Source: Enterococcus hermanniensis
Lineage (GTDB): Bacteria > Bacillota > Bacilli > Lactobacillales > Enterococcaceae
NCBI RefSeq assembly: GCF_001885945.1
Contig: NZ_JXKQ01000004.1
Span: forward strand, 62,001-126,000
Direction of reading: 5' to 3'
DNA: 64,000 nt
Shown: in pieces, positions 46,415 through 56,342 of the stretch
Position numbering within the stretch: position 1 is the stretch's first letter
How the letters are laid out: every line of letters begins with the position of its first letter
Translations under genes and position numbers: made by a program
The notes under the pieces: model-generated
Told to the model about the DNA's origin: nothing
The model's input: only the letters and a program-made list of their open reading frames with translations
Database searches by the model: none

Positions 46415-47216
46415 GCTCCTCCTCCTTAAACAATGTTCCAACTTCGGCACCAGTCAAAATATCAAATATAATTCTTGGAGGTTTGCCATTGGCAAGCACC
46501 ATGGCACCTTTTGCATCTAAAATTCGTTGAGCAGCTTTTAGTTTACTAGCCATTCCACCTGTACCGAAACGACTACCTTTGCCACCGGCTTGCTTCATCA
46601 ATGTTTGGTCGATGGTAGTAATGGTAGAGTAAAGCACCGCATTTTTATTTTTATTGGGATTCGCAGAATAAAAACCATCAATATCAGTCAGCATGATCAA
46701 AAGATCGGCAGCTAAAAGTTGTGCTACGATTGCGGACAATTCGTCATTGTCACCAAACTTAGTCGTGTGGTCCATCTCATCTACAGCTACCGTATCGTTT
46801 TCGTTAACAATAGGAAGGACGCCCATTTTTAATAGCTGTTCAAATGTATTGATCACATTTTTACGACTCTTTGGGAATTCCACGATGTCACGGGTCAATA
46901 AAAGTTGAGCGGTTTGTTGATTATATAGTGAAAAACGCTGATTATAGATATTCATTAATTCTGATTGTCCGACTGCTGCCACAGCTTGTTGCGCTGGGAT
47001 TTGTTCGGGACGCTCAGTAATTCTTAATTTGTCCATCCCAACACCGATTGCGCCAGAAGAGACTAAAATAATTTCTTTGCCTTGATTGGACAAGTCCGTC
47101 AACACAAAGGCAAGTTGATCAATACCGGAAAAATTTATTTTCCCATTTGGGTGGATCAAGGAACTAGTCCCGATTTTCACCACGATCCGATTGACGGATC
47201 TTAAAAAATCTCTCAT
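46407..47216 (-). CDS. proB: Glutamate 5-kinase, short form
   Basis: 269 residues, amino acid kinase domain only: VVKIGTSSL (phosphate binding), LVSSGAIGVG, NENDTVAVDE, and GTGGMASKLKAA. The C-terminal PUA domain of E. coli-type ProB is absent; this short form also occurs in other Firmicutes. First step of proline synthesis and the usual site of proline feedback. First gene of proB-proA. Confidence 0.95.
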   Translation of the reverse strand: MRDFLRSVNRIVVKIGTSSLIHPNGKINFSGIDQLAFVLTDLSNQGKEIILVSSGAIGVGMDKLRITERPEQIPAQQAVAAVGQSELMNIYNQRFSLYNQQTAQLLLTRDIVEFPKSRKNVINTFEQLLKMGVLPIVNENDTVAVDEMDHTTKFGDNDELSAIVAQLLAADLLIMLTDIDGFYSANPNKNKNAVLYSTITTIDQTLMKQAGGKGSRFGTGGMASKLKAAQRILDAKGAMVLANGKPPRIIFDILTGAEVGTLFKEEEHG

Positions 47217-47494
47217 TTCTCACACCTCTTCACTTAGCCACCAGTGAGGAAGATATTGTTTAGCATTTTAGCATATTTTAATCTTAATTTCATCAATTAT
47301 TTAAAATAATTTGAAGTTGTTTCATTATAATGCTGATTTATTGGATGAGTTCAGAAAGATATAGAGAATAATTGTATTGGAAATAAGTAAAAATTAAAAC
47401 ATTAAACTAGTCTTGAAGTTTCTCAAAAGCACTTTTCTTTTATGTTATCTTTTAGTAAACTGTATAAGAATGTGTCAGGAAAGGAGCGGTGAAA

Positions 47495-47713
47495 ATGGTA
47501 TCAACTGGAATCGTAGTATTAATCGCAGTTATCGCTGTATTATTAGGTGCTGTTGGTGGTTTCTTCTTAGCGCGCAAATATATGCAAGACTATTTCAAAA
47601 AGAATCCTCCAATCAACGAGGATATGCTACGTCAAATGATGATGTCGATGGGGCAAAAACCTTCTGAGAAAAAAGTTCGTCAAATGATGCAACAAATGAA
47701 AAACCAGAAATAA
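47495..47713 (+). CDS. yneF: YneF family (UPF0154) membrane protein
   Basis: 72 residues; ATG 47495 is eight bases after AGGAG. One N-terminal membrane helix ([30 protein letters not shown]), then a basic, methionine-rich cytoplasmic tail ([35 protein letters not shown]). Length and sequence fit UPF0154; function unknown. An imperfect terminator-like hairpin follows at about 47718-47760. Confidence 0.9.
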   Translation: MVSTGIVVLIAVIAVLLGAVGGFFLARKYMQDYFKKNPPINEDMLRQMMMSMGQKPSEKKVRQMMQQMKNQK

Positions 47714-47717
47714 TTCT

Positions 47718-47760
47718 CAAGAGGACAATTATCAGTTAGATGATTGCCCTTCTTTTTTAT
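47718..47760 (+). terminator. Possible yneF terminator
   Basis: Imperfect stem AAGAGGACAAT / ATTGCCCTTCTT followed by TTTTTTAT. The mismatches make it weaker than others here. Confidence 0.5.
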
Positions 47761-47912
47761 CGTGAAAAATCATGATAAGTAAGTATTTTTCACTTAAACA
47801 AATTGTTTTCTTATTAAATAAGCAGAAAATCAACAACTGACAATTAGTAAGCAGATTTGTCGACAGAACAAATCCTTGGTTGTAAAGTAAAGCGGAACGG
47901 AGGAATGACTAA

Positions 47913-48827
47913 ATGTATGATGTAATAATTATCGGCGCGGGTCCTGCAGGGATGACCGCAGCCTTATATGCTTCACGCTCGAATTTAAAAGTCCTTTTAA
48001 TTGAACGAGGTGCTCCTGGCGGCCAAATGAATAATACGGCTGAAGTCGAAAACTATCCAGGATTCGAATCAATCATGGGTCCAGAATTAGCGATGAAAAT
48101 GTATGATGGTGTAACAAAATTTGGGACTGAGAATGCCTATGGAATCGTTCAAGACATAAAAGATCACGGGGATTATAAAGAAGTGATCACGGAAGATAAA
48201 ACGTATCAAGCAAAAACGATCATTATTGCAACCGGATGTGTTCACCGTAAACTAGGTGTTCCTGGTGAAGAATCTTTTGCTGGCCGCGGCGTTTCTTATT
48301 GTGCGGTCTGTGATGGTGCCTTTTTCCGTAATAAACGCTTGATCGTTGTTGGCGGAGGCGATTCAGCAGTTGAAGAAGCGATTTATTTAACTCGATTTGC
48401 TTCTGAAGTAGTGATTGTTCACCGTCGTGACGAATTACGGGCTCAAAAAATCATTCAAGATCGGGCTTTTGCGAATGAAAAAATTTCATTTATCTGGGAC
48501 AGCGTAGTCGAAGAAATCGTCGGCAATGAAATGGTCGTGACTGGTGCGAAAATCCGTAATGTAAAAACCGATGAAGTGCACACTGAACCTGCTGATGGTG
48601 CCTTTATCTATGTTGGGTTAGAACCATTAACGGAACCTTTCAAAAACAGTGGCATCACAAACGAAGCTGGCTGGATCGAAACGGATAACGAAATGAAAAC
48701 TAAAATTCCAGGCGTTTTTGCGATCGGTGATGCTCGTGAAAAAGATCTACGCCAAATCACGACAGCAGTTGGTGAAGGCGGCATCGCAGGCCAACAAGTA
48801 TATAAATATATCGAAGAACAAAATTAA
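47913..48827 (+). CDS. trxB: Thioredoxin reductase
   Basis: 304 residues. FAD motif GAGPAGMTAALYASRSN (about 8-24), redox-active CAVCDG (about 133-138), NADPH motif VVGGGDSAVEEA (about 148-159) and the closing FAD block GVFAIGDAREKDLRQITTAVGEGGIA. Reduces thioredoxin. Ribosome binding site CGGAGG. Terminator follows. Confidence 0.97.
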   Translation: MYDVIIIGAGPAGMTAALYASRSNLKVLLIERGAPGGQMNNTAEVENYPGFESIMGPELAMKMYDGVTKFGTENAYGIVQDIKDHGDYKEVITEDKTYQAKTIIIATGCVHRKLGVPGEESFAGRGVSYCAVCDGAFFRNKRLIVVGGGDSAVEEAIYLTRFASEVVIVHRRDELRAQKIIQDRAFANEKISFIWDSVVEEIVGNEMVVTGAKIRNVKTDEVHTEPADGAFIYVGLEPLTEPFKNSGITNEAGWIETDNEMKTKIPGVFAIGDAREKDLRQITTAVGEGGIAGQQVYKYIEEQN

Positions 48828-48837
48828 ATTTATGAAG

Positions 48838-48877
48838 CTAGTATAAAAGCATTTGTCACTTTTATACTAGTTTTTTT
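48838..48877 (+). terminator. trxB terminator
   Basis: CTAGTATAAAAG / CTTTTATACTAG, nine-base loop, then seven T residues. Confidence 0.9.
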
Positions 48878-49010
48878 AATCAGCGGAATCAAATTTATCT
48901 TTTTGAGTAAGCGAATTTTAGCCTACTCATTTTTTATCGCTAAAAATTGAGAGCGCTTAGGTAAAAATAGCGGCTGAATAATTTAAAATATCGAATTTGT
49001 AGATGTTTTC

Positions 49011-49039
49011 TTTGCTGAATATAACAGTAATGGTATAAT
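49011..49039 (+). promoter_or_regulatory. pgm promoter
   Basis: TTTGCT (49011-49016), 17-base spacer, TATAAT (49034-49039), 35 bases before the pgm start. Confidence 0.65.
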
Positions 49040-49074
49040 TTACAGGTAAGAATATTTTGAAAGAGGTGTGTTTC

Positions 49075-50799
49075 ATGTCTTGGGAACAAGTTTATGAACA
49101 ATGGATTGACTCAGATAAATTAGATGAAAAAATGCGTAAAGAATTACAAGATTTAGACAGCGACCCAGAATTAAAGAAAGATGCGTTTTATAAACAACTT
49201 GAATTTGGAACGGCAGGGATGCGTGGAATCTTAGGCCCCGGTGTCAACCGAATGAATATTTTCACTATTCGTCAAGCGACAGAAGGATTGGCTCGTTTCA
49301 TGGATACACAAGCTCCTGAGACAAAACGTCGTGGCGTAGCGATTGCGTATGATTCACGCCATATGTCACCAGAATTTGCGATGGAAGCAGCAAAAACATT
49401 AGCAAAACATGATATTCCGTCATTTGTATTCGAAAGTCTACGACCAACTCCTGAACTATCGTTTGCGGTTCGTTATGAAAATGCCTTCACAGGTATTATG
49501 ATCACGGCTTCTCATAACCCAGCTGAATACAATGGCTACAAAGTCTATGGTGAAGACGGCGGACAAATGCCACCGGAAGATGCAGATGCATTGACTAAAT
49601 TTGTTCGTGAGGTAGAAAACCCTCTAGAAGTAGAAGTATTATCAGATGAAGAAGTGAAACACAGTGGATTAATCAATATTATTGGTGAAGAAGTTGACCA
49701 AGAATATTTGAAAGAAATCAAATCGGTGACAATCAATCAAGAGTTGATCGATGAAATGGGGAAAGAACTTAAATTAGTTTATACACCATTACACGGAACA
49801 GGCAAAATGTTAGGTGAGAAAGCATTAAAGCAAGCAGGCTTTGAAAAATTTGTCTTGGTGCCAGAACAAGCAATCGCTGACCCGGACTTTTCAACTGTTA
49901 AATCACCAAATCCAGAAGAACATTCAGCTTTTGAATATGCAATTAAATTAGGTGAAAAAGAAGACGCCGATCTATTGATCGCAACCGATCCTGATGCTGA
50001 CCGTCTAGGTGCGGCCGTTCGTTTACCAGATGGACGCTATGAGGTCTTGACGGGAAATCAAATTGGTGCGATTATGATTCGTTATATTTTAGAAGCTCAT
50101 AAGCAAGCCGGGACATTACCAGAAAATGCGGTTGTACTAAAATCGATCGTTTCTAGCGAACTAGCGACCACGATTGCTGATGCGTATCAAGTGAAGATGG
50201 TCAATGTGTTGACTGGTTTCAAATTTATTGCTGAAAAAATTCAACAATATGAAGATGATCATTCACAAACATTCATGTTTGGCTTTGAAGAAAGCTATGG
50301 TTATTTGATCAAATCTTTCGTTCGTGATAAAGATGCAATCCAAGCATTAGTCTTATTAGCAGAAGTGGCTGCTTATTATAAGAAGCAAGGAAAAACACTT
50401 TATGATGGGTTACAAGAAATTTTTGAAGAGTATGGCTACTACGCTGAAAAAACAATTTCAGTGACATTAAGTGGCGAAAAAGGTGCGGAAGAAATCAAAA
50501 CGATCATGGGCAACTTACGTAAAGAGGCACCGACATCCTTTGCTGATGTTGATGTGGTCATGACGGAAGACTTCCAAGCAGCCAAAACGATCGATGCCAA
50601 AGGAAATGAAACAGCGATCGATATGCCGGCTTCAGATGTATTGAAATATACATTGGCTGATGAAACATGGTTAGCAATTCGCCCTTCAGGGACCGAACCA
50701 AAAATCAAGTTTTATATAGGGGTAAAAGGTGACTCACATGAAGCAGCAACTGAAAAAATTGCCGCTTATGAAGCCGCTATTCGTAAACTCACTGAGTAA
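49075..50799 (+). CDS. pgm: Phosphoglucomutase/phosphomannomutase
   Basis: 574 residues from ATG 49075, after GAAAGAGG. Alpha-D-phosphohexomutase with catalytic serine loop TASHNPAEYNGYK (about 142-154), metal-binding DPDADRLG (about 305-312), sugar-binding GFEESYGY and phosphate-binding RPSGTEPKIKFY near the end. Interconverts glucose-6- and glucose-1-phosphate and so feeds GalU. An ArsR gene starts 13 bases downstream. Confidence 0.95.
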   Translation: MSWEQVYEQWIDSDKLDEKMRKELQDLDSDPELKKDAFYKQLEFGTAGMRGILGPGVNRMNIFTIRQATEGLARFMDTQAPETKRRGVAIAYDSRHMSPEFAMEAAKTLAKHDIPSFVFESLRPTPELSFAVRYENAFTGIMITASHNPAEYNGYKVYGEDGGQMPPEDADALTKFVREVENPLEVEVLSDEEVKHSGLINIIGEEVDQEYLKEIKSVTINQELIDEMGKELKLVYTPLHGTGKMLGEKALKQAGFEKFVLVPEQAIADPDFSTVKSPNPEEHSAFEYAIKLGEKEDADLLIATDPDADRLGAAVRLPDGRYEVLTGNQIGAIMIRYILEAHKQAGTLPENAVVLKSIVSSELATTIADAYQVKMVNVLTGFKFIAEKIQQYEDDHSQTFMFGFEESYGYLIKSFVRDKDAIQALVLLAEVAAYYKKQGKTLYDGLQEIFEEYGYYAEKTISVTLSGEKGAEEIKTIMGNLRKEAPTSFADVDVVMTEDFQAAKTIDAKGNETAIDMPASDVLKYTLADETWLAIRPSGTEPKIKFYIGVKGDSHEAATEKIAAYEAAIRKLTE

Positions 50800-50812
50800 A
50801 TGAGGGCTATAA

Positions 50813-51100
50813 ATGAAGGAACACGAGGAATTTCAAGCGGTCAGTCAATTTTTTAAAATTTTGGGTGATCCAACACGATTAAAAATTTTGATGTTTTTAA
50901 AAGAAGGGGAACGAAATGTTTCTTCGATCAGTGAAACATTAATGATGGAACAGTCCGCTGTTTCACATCAATTAAAATTATTACGTGACAATCGATTAGT
51001 GAAGGCCCGTCGAGATGGCAAGGCGATGCTTTATAGTCTTGATGATCAACATGTTTTGGATGTGCTAGAACAAACTTTTCGTCATGTTTTACATCAATAA
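50813..51100 (+). CDS. ArsR-family regulator with CzrA-like zinc/cobalt site
   Basis: 95 residues, winged helix with recognition helix MEQSAVSHQLKLLRDNRLV. The alpha-3 CxC site of CadC/ArsR is absent. The last helix has D78-x-H80-x10-H91-x2-H94, which is exactly the alpha-5 zinc/cobalt site pattern of CzrA/SmtB. This points to Zn(II) or Co(II) sensing and relief of repression of an efflux gene. No such efflux gene adjoins it; it follows pgm and is closed by a terminator, so its target is elsewhere or in trans. Confidence 0.9.
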   Translation: MKEHEEFQAVSQFFKILGDPTRLKILMFLKEGERNVSSISETLMMEQSAVSHQLKLLRDNRLVKARRDGKAMLYSLDDQHVLDVLEQTFRHVLHQ

Positions 51101-51105
51101 AAAAT

Positions 51106-51142
51106 GCTTTTCCGATTTTTTCGGAAAAGCTCTTTTTTTTTA
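51106..51142 (+). terminator. arsR terminator
   Basis: GCTTTTCCGA / TCGGAAAAGC with a short T loop, then CTTTTTTTT. Confidence 0.9.
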
Positions 51143-51223
51143 GCCTTTTTTTGTTATACTGAGAGCTAACATTAAAAATAAATGATAAATTTAATGATAA
51201 TGCAATTTAATTGGAGGCGGATT

Positions 51224-52513
51224 ATGGAAAAAGCGGTCAAGGTAGGCTTACTCGGTTTAGGCGTTGTAGGGACTGGTGTTTTAGAAATTCTATCAGATCA
51301 TCAAGAAAAAATTAGAAACAGTATCGGTGGGCCGCTAACCGTAACCAAAGCTTTGGTTCGTCCCGATGAAAACAAAAAAAGGTTAGCAGAAAAATACCAT
51401 GTAGAATTAGTGACTGAATTAGAATCGATTTTGAATGATCCAGAAATTGCGATAGTCGTGGAAATTATTGGACGAATCGAACCAGCTAAAAGTTATATCA
51501 AACAAGCTCTTTTAGCCGGGAAACATGTTGTGACTGCTAATAAAGATTTGATTGCCCAACATGGTAGTGAGTTGGCTGCCTTAGCTCAAGAACGACATTG
51601 CAATCTTTATTATGAAGCCAGTGTCGCTGGTGGAATTCCGATTTTACGGACGATTGCGAATAGTTTAGTCGCAGATGAGATCACTGAGGTTCTCGGGATT
51701 GTTAATGGAACGACTAATTATATGTTAACTAAAATGGTACAAGAACATCAAACTTATGAAGAAACCTTAGTAGAAGCACAATGCTTAGGTTTTGCAGAAA
51801 GTGATCCGACCAATGATGTAGATGGTATCGATGCTGCTTATAAGATGATCATCCTAAGCAAGTTTGCTTTTGGAATGACTGTTACAATGGATCAAGTATC
51901 GATCAAAGGGATTCGCGGATTGTCAGTAGCAGATGTTGTGACGGCAGAACAATTAGGCTATACAGTAAAATTGATTGGTTCAACGATCAAAAGAACAGAA
52001 GGTATTGCTGTAGAAGTAAGCCCTGTTTTAGTTCCTAGTGCACATCCATTGGCAGCGATTCACAAGGAAATGAACGCCGTCTTTATAAAAAGTTCGGGAA
52101 TTGGCGAATCGATGTACTGTGGACCAGGAGCAGGTGCTCGACCCACAGCAACAAGTATCGTAGCCGATTTAATGACGATCGTGAATAAGATCCAGCTTAA
52201 TACAATTGGGCATTGTTTTACTGCATATACTCAACCGACTAAGTTGATTCCGGCAGATAAAATTATGAGTAAATATTTTTTGTCATTAGAAATGCCAGAT
52301 GAATCAGGTCAATTTTTAAAGTTAACTCAGATTTTGACACGATTACAAGTAGGATTCGAACAAATAGTACAAGAAAAAAGTCAAAGCCAAAATGCACGAG
52401 TCGTTTTAGTGACCCACGAAACGTCGGCAACAAATATTGGAACGATCGAAAAAACAATTAGTGAAGAAAAAGGATTCACTTTGTTGTCATCAATGAAAGT
52501 TATGGGGGAATAA
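51224..52513 (+). CDS. hom: Homoserine dehydrogenase
   Basis: 429 residues from ATG 51224, ten bases after GGAGG. NAD-binding [12 protein letters not shown], catalytic block [28 protein letters not shown], and a C-terminal ACT domain (about 350-429) for threonine feedback. Reduces aspartate semialdehyde to homoserine. First gene of hom-thrC-thrB; thrC follows two bases after its stop. A TATACT at 51155-51160 may be the -10 element. Confidence 0.96.
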   Translation: MEKAVKVGLLGLGVVGTGVLEILSDHQEKIRNSIGGPLTVTKALVRPDENKKRLAEKYHVELVTELESILNDPEIAIVVEIIGRIEPAKSYIKQALLAGKHVVTANKDLIAQHGSELAALAQERHCNLYYEASVAGGIPILRTIANSLVADEITEVLGIVNGTTNYMLTKMVQEHQTYEETLVEAQCLGFAESDPTNDVDGIDAAYKMIILSKFAFGMTVTMDQVSIKGIRGLSVADVVTAEQLGYTVKLIGSTIKRTEGIAVEVSPVLVPSAHPLAAIHKEMNAVFIKSSGIGESMYCGPGAGARPTATSIVADLMTIVNKIQLNTIGHCFTAYTQPTKLIPADKIMSKYFLSLEMPDESGQFLKLTQILTRLQVGFEQIVQEKSQSQNARVVLVTHETSATNIGTIEKTISEEKGFTLLSSMKVMGE

Positions 52514-52515
52514 TT

Positions 52516-53574
52516 ATGTATGAAGGATTATTGAAAAAATATCAAGACTATTTACCGATTACTGAAAATACACCTCAACTAGCATTAGCTGAAGGAAATA
52601 CTCCATTGATTCCATTGAAGAAGCTATCAAAAGAATTAGGGATTGAATTATACGGAAAATATGAAGGCTTGAATCCAACTGGTTCTTTCAAAGATCGTGG
52701 AATGGTTATGGCAGTGGCTAAAGCAGTAGAAGAAGGAGCTAAAGCAATCATTTGTGCATCGACGGGAAATACAAGTGCTGCAGCAGCTGCTTATGCGACG
52801 CGCGCGGGGATCAAAGCGTATGTAGTGATTCCTGATGGAAAAATTGCGTTAGGAAAATTAGCTCAAGCGATTGCTTATGGGGCAGACATCATTTCGATTC
52901 CTGGAAATTTTGACGAGGCTTTGAAAGCTGTCCGTGATATTGCTGAAACGGAGTCCGTTGCCTTAGTAAACTCAGTAAATCCTTATCGTTTAGAAGGACA
53001 GAAAACCGCGGCTTTTGAAATTTGTGAACAATTAGAAAAAGCACCGGATGTTTTGGCGATTCCGGTGGGGAATGCTGGAAATATTTCGGCATACTGGAAA
53101 GGTTTCAAAGAATGGCGAACAAAAAAAGGGACTGACTTGCCACGGATGCATGGTTTTGAAGCAGAAGGGGCTGCAGCAATTGTTCAAGGAAAACCTATTG
53201 ATCATCCAGAAACAGTAGCAACGGCAATCCGGATTGGCAATCCAGCTAGTTGGATACTCGCAGAAAATGCTCGGGATGAATCAAAAGGGTATATCGATTC
53301 AGTTACAGATGAAGAGATTTTAAATGCTTATCGAAAAGTCGCCTCACAAGAAGGAATCTTTGTCGAACCTGGCTCAGCGGCCTCTTTAGCAGGCGTGATC
53401 CAACACGTTAAAAACGGTCGAATCAAACCTGGAGAGACAGTTGTTACTGTTTTTACCGGTAACGGATTGAAAGATCCTGACACTGCGATCAATCAAACAA
53501 CGATTAAAATCAATAAAATGAGTGATCTTGAGGACATGCGGAGACATCTGCGTGAAGGAGTGGCGGCGTTATGA
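52516..53574 (+). CDS. thrC: Threonine synthase
   Basis: 352 residues, the short Bacillus-type form. PLP lysine in [11 protein letters not shown] (about residues 53-63), phosphate-binding region with the glycine-rich [16 protein letters not shown] (about 181-196). Converts O-phosphohomoserine to threonine. Starts just after hom and overlaps thrB by four bases (ATGA). Confidence 0.96.
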   Translation: MYEGLLKKYQDYLPITENTPQLALAEGNTPLIPLKKLSKELGIELYGKYEGLNPTGSFKDRGMVMAVAKAVEEGAKAIICASTGNTSAAAAAYATRAGIKAYVVIPDGKIALGKLAQAIAYGADIISIPGNFDEALKAVRDIAETESVALVNSVNPYRLEGQKTAAFEICEQLEKAPDVLAIPVGNAGNISAYWKGFKEWRTKKGTDLPRMHGFEAEGAAAIVQGKPIDHPETVATAIRIGNPASWILAENARDESKGYIDSVTDEEILNAYRKVASQEGIFVEPGSAASLAGVIQHVKNGRIKPGETVVTVFTGNGLKDPDTAINQTTIKINKMSDLEDMRRHLREGVAAL

Positions 53575-54434
53575 AAATCAGGGTCCCCGCAACGAGTGCC
53601 AATTTAGGTCCAGGTTTTGATTCTTGTGGAATCGCTTTGTCACAATATTTAACGATTGAGATCGGTCGTGAAACCAATCAATGGCAGATTGATCATCATT
53701 TAGGAGATGCGATTCCTTCAGATCAAACTAATTTGTTGATCAAAATTGCGTTAGGATTAGCGCCACATTTAAAACCACATCATCTGACGATGACTTCGGA
53801 TATTCCGATTGCCCGTGGCTTAGGTAGTAGTTCATCAGTTGTAGTGGCGGGAATTGAATTAGCCAATCGCTTAGGAAATTTGGGGATGACGACTGAGCGT
53901 AAAGTTGCTTATGCAACAAAAATCGAAGGACATCCAGATAATGTTGCACCAGCTATTTGTGGGGATTTTGTAGTTGCAAGTTACAACGAAGGTGAAGTCA
54001 ACTTTGTAAAACATTATTTCCCTGAGTGTGATGTGATTGCTTACATTCCAAACCATGAGTTATTGACTGCTAACAGTCGTGCCGCTTTGCCAATAGAAAT
54101 GAGCTATCGTGATGCCGTTAAGGCTAGCTCAATCGGAAATGTTATGATTGCAGCAATCTTAAATGGTAATCTTCCATTAGCCGGAAAAATGATGGAACGT
54201 GATATTTTACATGAGAAATATCGCTTACGTTTGGTTCCTCATCTGGTTGAGATCCGTAAAATCTGTAAAGTTTATGGAGGGTATGGAAGCTTTTTAAGTG
54301 GTGCAGGCCCAACCGTTTTAGTATTATCGGCACCAGAAAAAACTAAAAAGCTAGTACATGCCTTGAAAGGCATCGATGTAAAAGCCACGATTGAAGTCCT
54401 TTCAATCGAAAAAGAAGGCATTCAAATATTTTAA
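53571..54434 (+). CDS. thrB: Homoserine kinase
   Basis: 287 residues, GHMP kinase. ATP loop [16 protein letters not shown] (about 80-95), N-terminal [20 protein letters not shown] and C-terminal [12 protein letters not shown]. Supplies O-phosphohomoserine to ThrC. Last gene of the threonine operon; the terminator is 68 bases after the stop. Confidence 0.96.
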   Translation: MKIRVPATSANLGPGFDSCGIALSQYLTIEIGRETNQWQIDHHLGDAIPSDQTNLLIKIALGLAPHLKPHHLTMTSDIPIARGLGSSSSVVVAGIELANRLGNLGMTTERKVAYATKIEGHPDNVAPAICGDFVVASYNEGEVNFVKHYFPECDVIAYIPNHELLTANSRAALPIEMSYRDAVKASSIGNVMIAAILNGNLPLAGKMMERDILHEKYRLRLVPHLVEIRKICKVYGGYGSFLSGAGPTVLVLSAPEKTKKLVHALKGIDVKATIEVLSIEKEGIQIF

Positions 54435-54819
54435 ATACGTAGCAATCCGCCAAGCGAATATGTATAAAAAGTGCATTGAGCCAAGGTGTACCACTGAAAA
54501 ACCCAGCCTTTCATAATAGAAAGGCTGGATTTTTTGATTAGTCATTATTAAATGAATCACAAGTCCGATAAATCTAATAAAATCCGTTATAAAAATCAGG
54601 GGTAGACGGTAATTTTAATATCAGAAGATGAACACGATATTATTATACGAGAACATTTGCGTATGGGACGGACACATTAGAATACGAAGGTGGAAAATCA
54701 ATCATTATCGGCGAGTACATGCGCATTTGTTTTACCGTAATTGGTTGAATGCTACCCCGTATCATTGTCAGAAATTCCCGAAAGGCAAAAAAAAAGAGAA
54801 AGCTGAGAGCATAGTAAGC
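54435..54819. other. thrB-ppsR gap: terminator and possible decayed coding stretch
   Basis: This 385-base gap contains the thrB terminator near 54503 and the ppsR terminator near 54797. Between them (about 54600-54790) one forward frame reads an uninterrupted, protein-like stretch (residues TRTFAYGTDTLEYEGGK and GEYMRICFTVIG) that lacks a start and is bounded by stops. It may be remnant coding sequence; the evidence is weak. Another overlapping frame of 82 codons runs into the ppsR terminator and antisense to ppsR and is not credible. Confidence 0.4.
54503..54536 (+). terminator. thrB operon terminator
   Basis: CCAGCCTTTC / GAAAGGCTGG with a six-base loop, then ATTTTTT. Confidence 0.88.
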
Positions 54820-54829
54820 TCAGCTTTCT
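54787..54829 (-). terminator. ppsR terminator overlapping its stop codon
   Basis: AGAAAGCTGAG / CTCAGCTTTCT stem with an 11-base loop; on the minus strand it ends in a long T-run. The ppsR TGA is within the stem. Confidence 0.85.
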
Positions 54830-55683
54830 GGATCTTCTTCTTCCATAAAGTAATAGCTATGATCGTCAAGGTCTAAGGCATTCATGATCATCGCAGCTGT
54901 TTCTTCGATTGAAAGTGTTGCTACATTGATGATCTCACACCCCAACTTATGGTAAAGATCATGAGCAAATTTTAATTCCGCTTGAATTTTTTCCCGATCT
55001 GAATAGGCTGTTTCAGGATTCAGACCGTAAGCACGCATGCGTTCTTTACGAATACCGATTAAAACTTCAGGATCATTGGTCAGACCAACAATTTTTTTCG
55101 GATCGATTTCAAATAATTGTTTTGGAATATGTGCTTGAGGAATCAAGGGTAGATTGGCTACTTTTAGGTTTTTATTGGCTAGATATAAACTTAATGGTGT
55201 TTTTGATGTCCGCGAAACACCTAGTAAAACGACATCTGCTTCTAAAAAACCACGGGGATCTTTTCCATCATCGTATTTTACAGCAAATTCCATCGCTTTG
55301 ATTCGTTTGAAGTAATTATCATTTAAATGGTGCAAGGCACCGCGTTCGCCAGAAGGTTCTATCTGTGCGCGTTTTCCGATTTCATTGACGACAGGATTTA
55401 ATAGATCCATCGTAAATAAATCTTCGTGGGCACAAAATTCTTGCGCGATTTTTGAAAGCTTTGGATCGATCAATGTATAGATGATCATGCCATTTTCGGC
55501 TTTTGCATCGTTCAATGCTTTCATGAGTAATTCTTCACTGTGGATAAAAGTTCGTCGAAATAAACAAAACTCAACGGTTGGATATTGCGCCATCGAAGCT
55601 TGTGCTAATTTAGAAGCAGTTTCTCCAGCAGAATCGGAGATGATAAAAATAGTGACTAAGTCATTTTGTTTTTCACTGTCCAT
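54820..55683 (-). CDS. ppsR: Pyruvate,phosphate dikinase/PEP synthase regulatory protein (DUF299)
   Basis: 287 residues. Bifunctional kinase/pyrophosphorylase family. N-terminal IFIISDSAGETASKLAQASM and the P-loop-like GVSRTSKTPLSLYLAN (about 154-169) are conserved, followed by the DNDP-type GLTNDPEVLIGIRKERM block. It would act on PPDK or PEP synthase, linking adenylate state to gluconeogenic flux. No target enzyme gene lies in the window. Divergent from the Fur-family gene. Confidence 0.93.
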   Translation of the reverse strand: MDSEKQNDLVTIFIISDSAGETASKLAQASMAQYPTVEFCLFRRTFIHSEELLMKALNDAKAENGMIIYTLIDPKLSKIAQEFCAHEDLFTMDLLNPVVNEIGKRAQIEPSGERGALHHLNDNYFKRIKAMEFAVKYDDGKDPRGFLEADVVLLGVSRTSKTPLSLYLANKNLKVANLPLIPQAHIPKQLFEIDPKKIVGLTNDPEVLIGIRKERMRAYGLNPETAYSDREKIQAELKFAHDLYHKLGCEIINVATLSIEETAAMIMNALDLDDHSYYFMEEEDPES

Positions 55684-55766
55684 AAAGGAATCCCCCTTGC
55701 AATCGATAATGATCTATTATACCATACAGGTTGTTCGGAATCATTACACTTGAGATGAGGGATATT

Positions 55767-56204
55767 ATGGAACAGATGACGTTATTAGAAAAAGCCTTAG
55801 TAAAGGTAAAAGAAAATGGGTTTAAATATACAAAAAAGCGTGAGACGCTATTAGACTATTTGATCAAACGTAACCGGTATGTATCTGCTCGTGAAGTTTA
55901 TGATTACTTGAATGAACAATTTCCGGGTTTAAGCTATGATACAGTTTATCGTAATTTACGAGAATTTTGTGAGATTGGCTTGATTGAAGACACTGAATTG
56001 CAAGGAGAAATGAAGTTCCGCTTTAGTTGTAGCGGAAATTTTGAGCATCACCACCATTTTATTTGTACGGTTTGTGGCAAAACTAAAGAGATCTATATGT
56101 GTCCAATGAACTTCTTTGAAGAACAGTTGAGTGGATGCGAGATTGAAGGCCATCGTTTTGAACTCTATGGACGTTGCGAAAATTGTCAAAAACTTAATGA
56201 ATAA
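55767..56204 (+). CDS. zur: Fur-family metalloregulator, probably Zur
   Basis: 145 residues from ATG 55767. N-terminal winged helix (GFKYTKKRETLLDYLIKRNRYVSAREVYDYL, SYDTVYRNLREFCEIGLIE). C-terminal metal region HHHHFICTVCG and RCENC supply the structural zinc CxxC pairs. Fur, PerR and Zur cannot be cleanly separated by sequence reading alone. I favour Zur because the order thrB-ppsR-this gene-rpsU-yqeY matches my memory of the zinc uptake regulator locus in Enterococcus faecalis. I see no clear Zur box in the window. Confidence 0.82.
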   Translation: MEQMTLLEKALVKVKENGFKYTKKRETLLDYLIKRNRYVSAREVYDYLNEQFPGLSYDTVYRNLREFCEIGLIEDTELQGEMKFRFSCSGNFEHHHHFICTVCGKTKEIYMCPMNFFEEQLSGCEIEGHRFELYGRCENCQKLNE

Positions 56205-56230
56205 ATTAAAAATTAAAATCATCGGGCACC

Positions 56231-56259
56231 TTGACTCAAAATAGCCCATTAGATATAAT
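56231..56259 (+). promoter_or_regulatory. rpsU promoter
   Basis: TTGACT (56231-56236), 17-base spacer, TATAAT (56254-56259): the best promoter match in this part, 84 bases before rpsU. Confidence 0.85.
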
Positions 56260-56342
56260 GACTTATGGACGGTCTTGTTTTTTGAAATTATATTCCAAAA
56301 ACAAAAACGGTTACATTTCAAGCCCGGAGGGAGGGAATTTAT

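Noticed and set aside
47413-47667. 84-codon frame overlapping yneF
   Set aside because: It overlaps yneF in another frame, has no ribosome binding site and a cysteine/arginine-rich product; yneF has AGGAG and matches a known family.
48948-48961. cre-like TGAGAGCGCTTAGG before pgm
   Set aside because: The left half fits a cre site but the right half lacks the CA end; the match is too weak to call.
51101-51223. Threonine attenuator or riboswitch before hom
   Set aside because: The only hairpin is the arsR terminator; there is no leader peptide rich in Thr codons and no second alternative structure.
54628-54876. 82-codon forward open frame between thrB and ppsR
   Set aside because: It has no good ribosome binding site, runs through the ppsR terminator and reads antisense to the ppsR 3' end; its Lys/His-rich composition is not protein-like.
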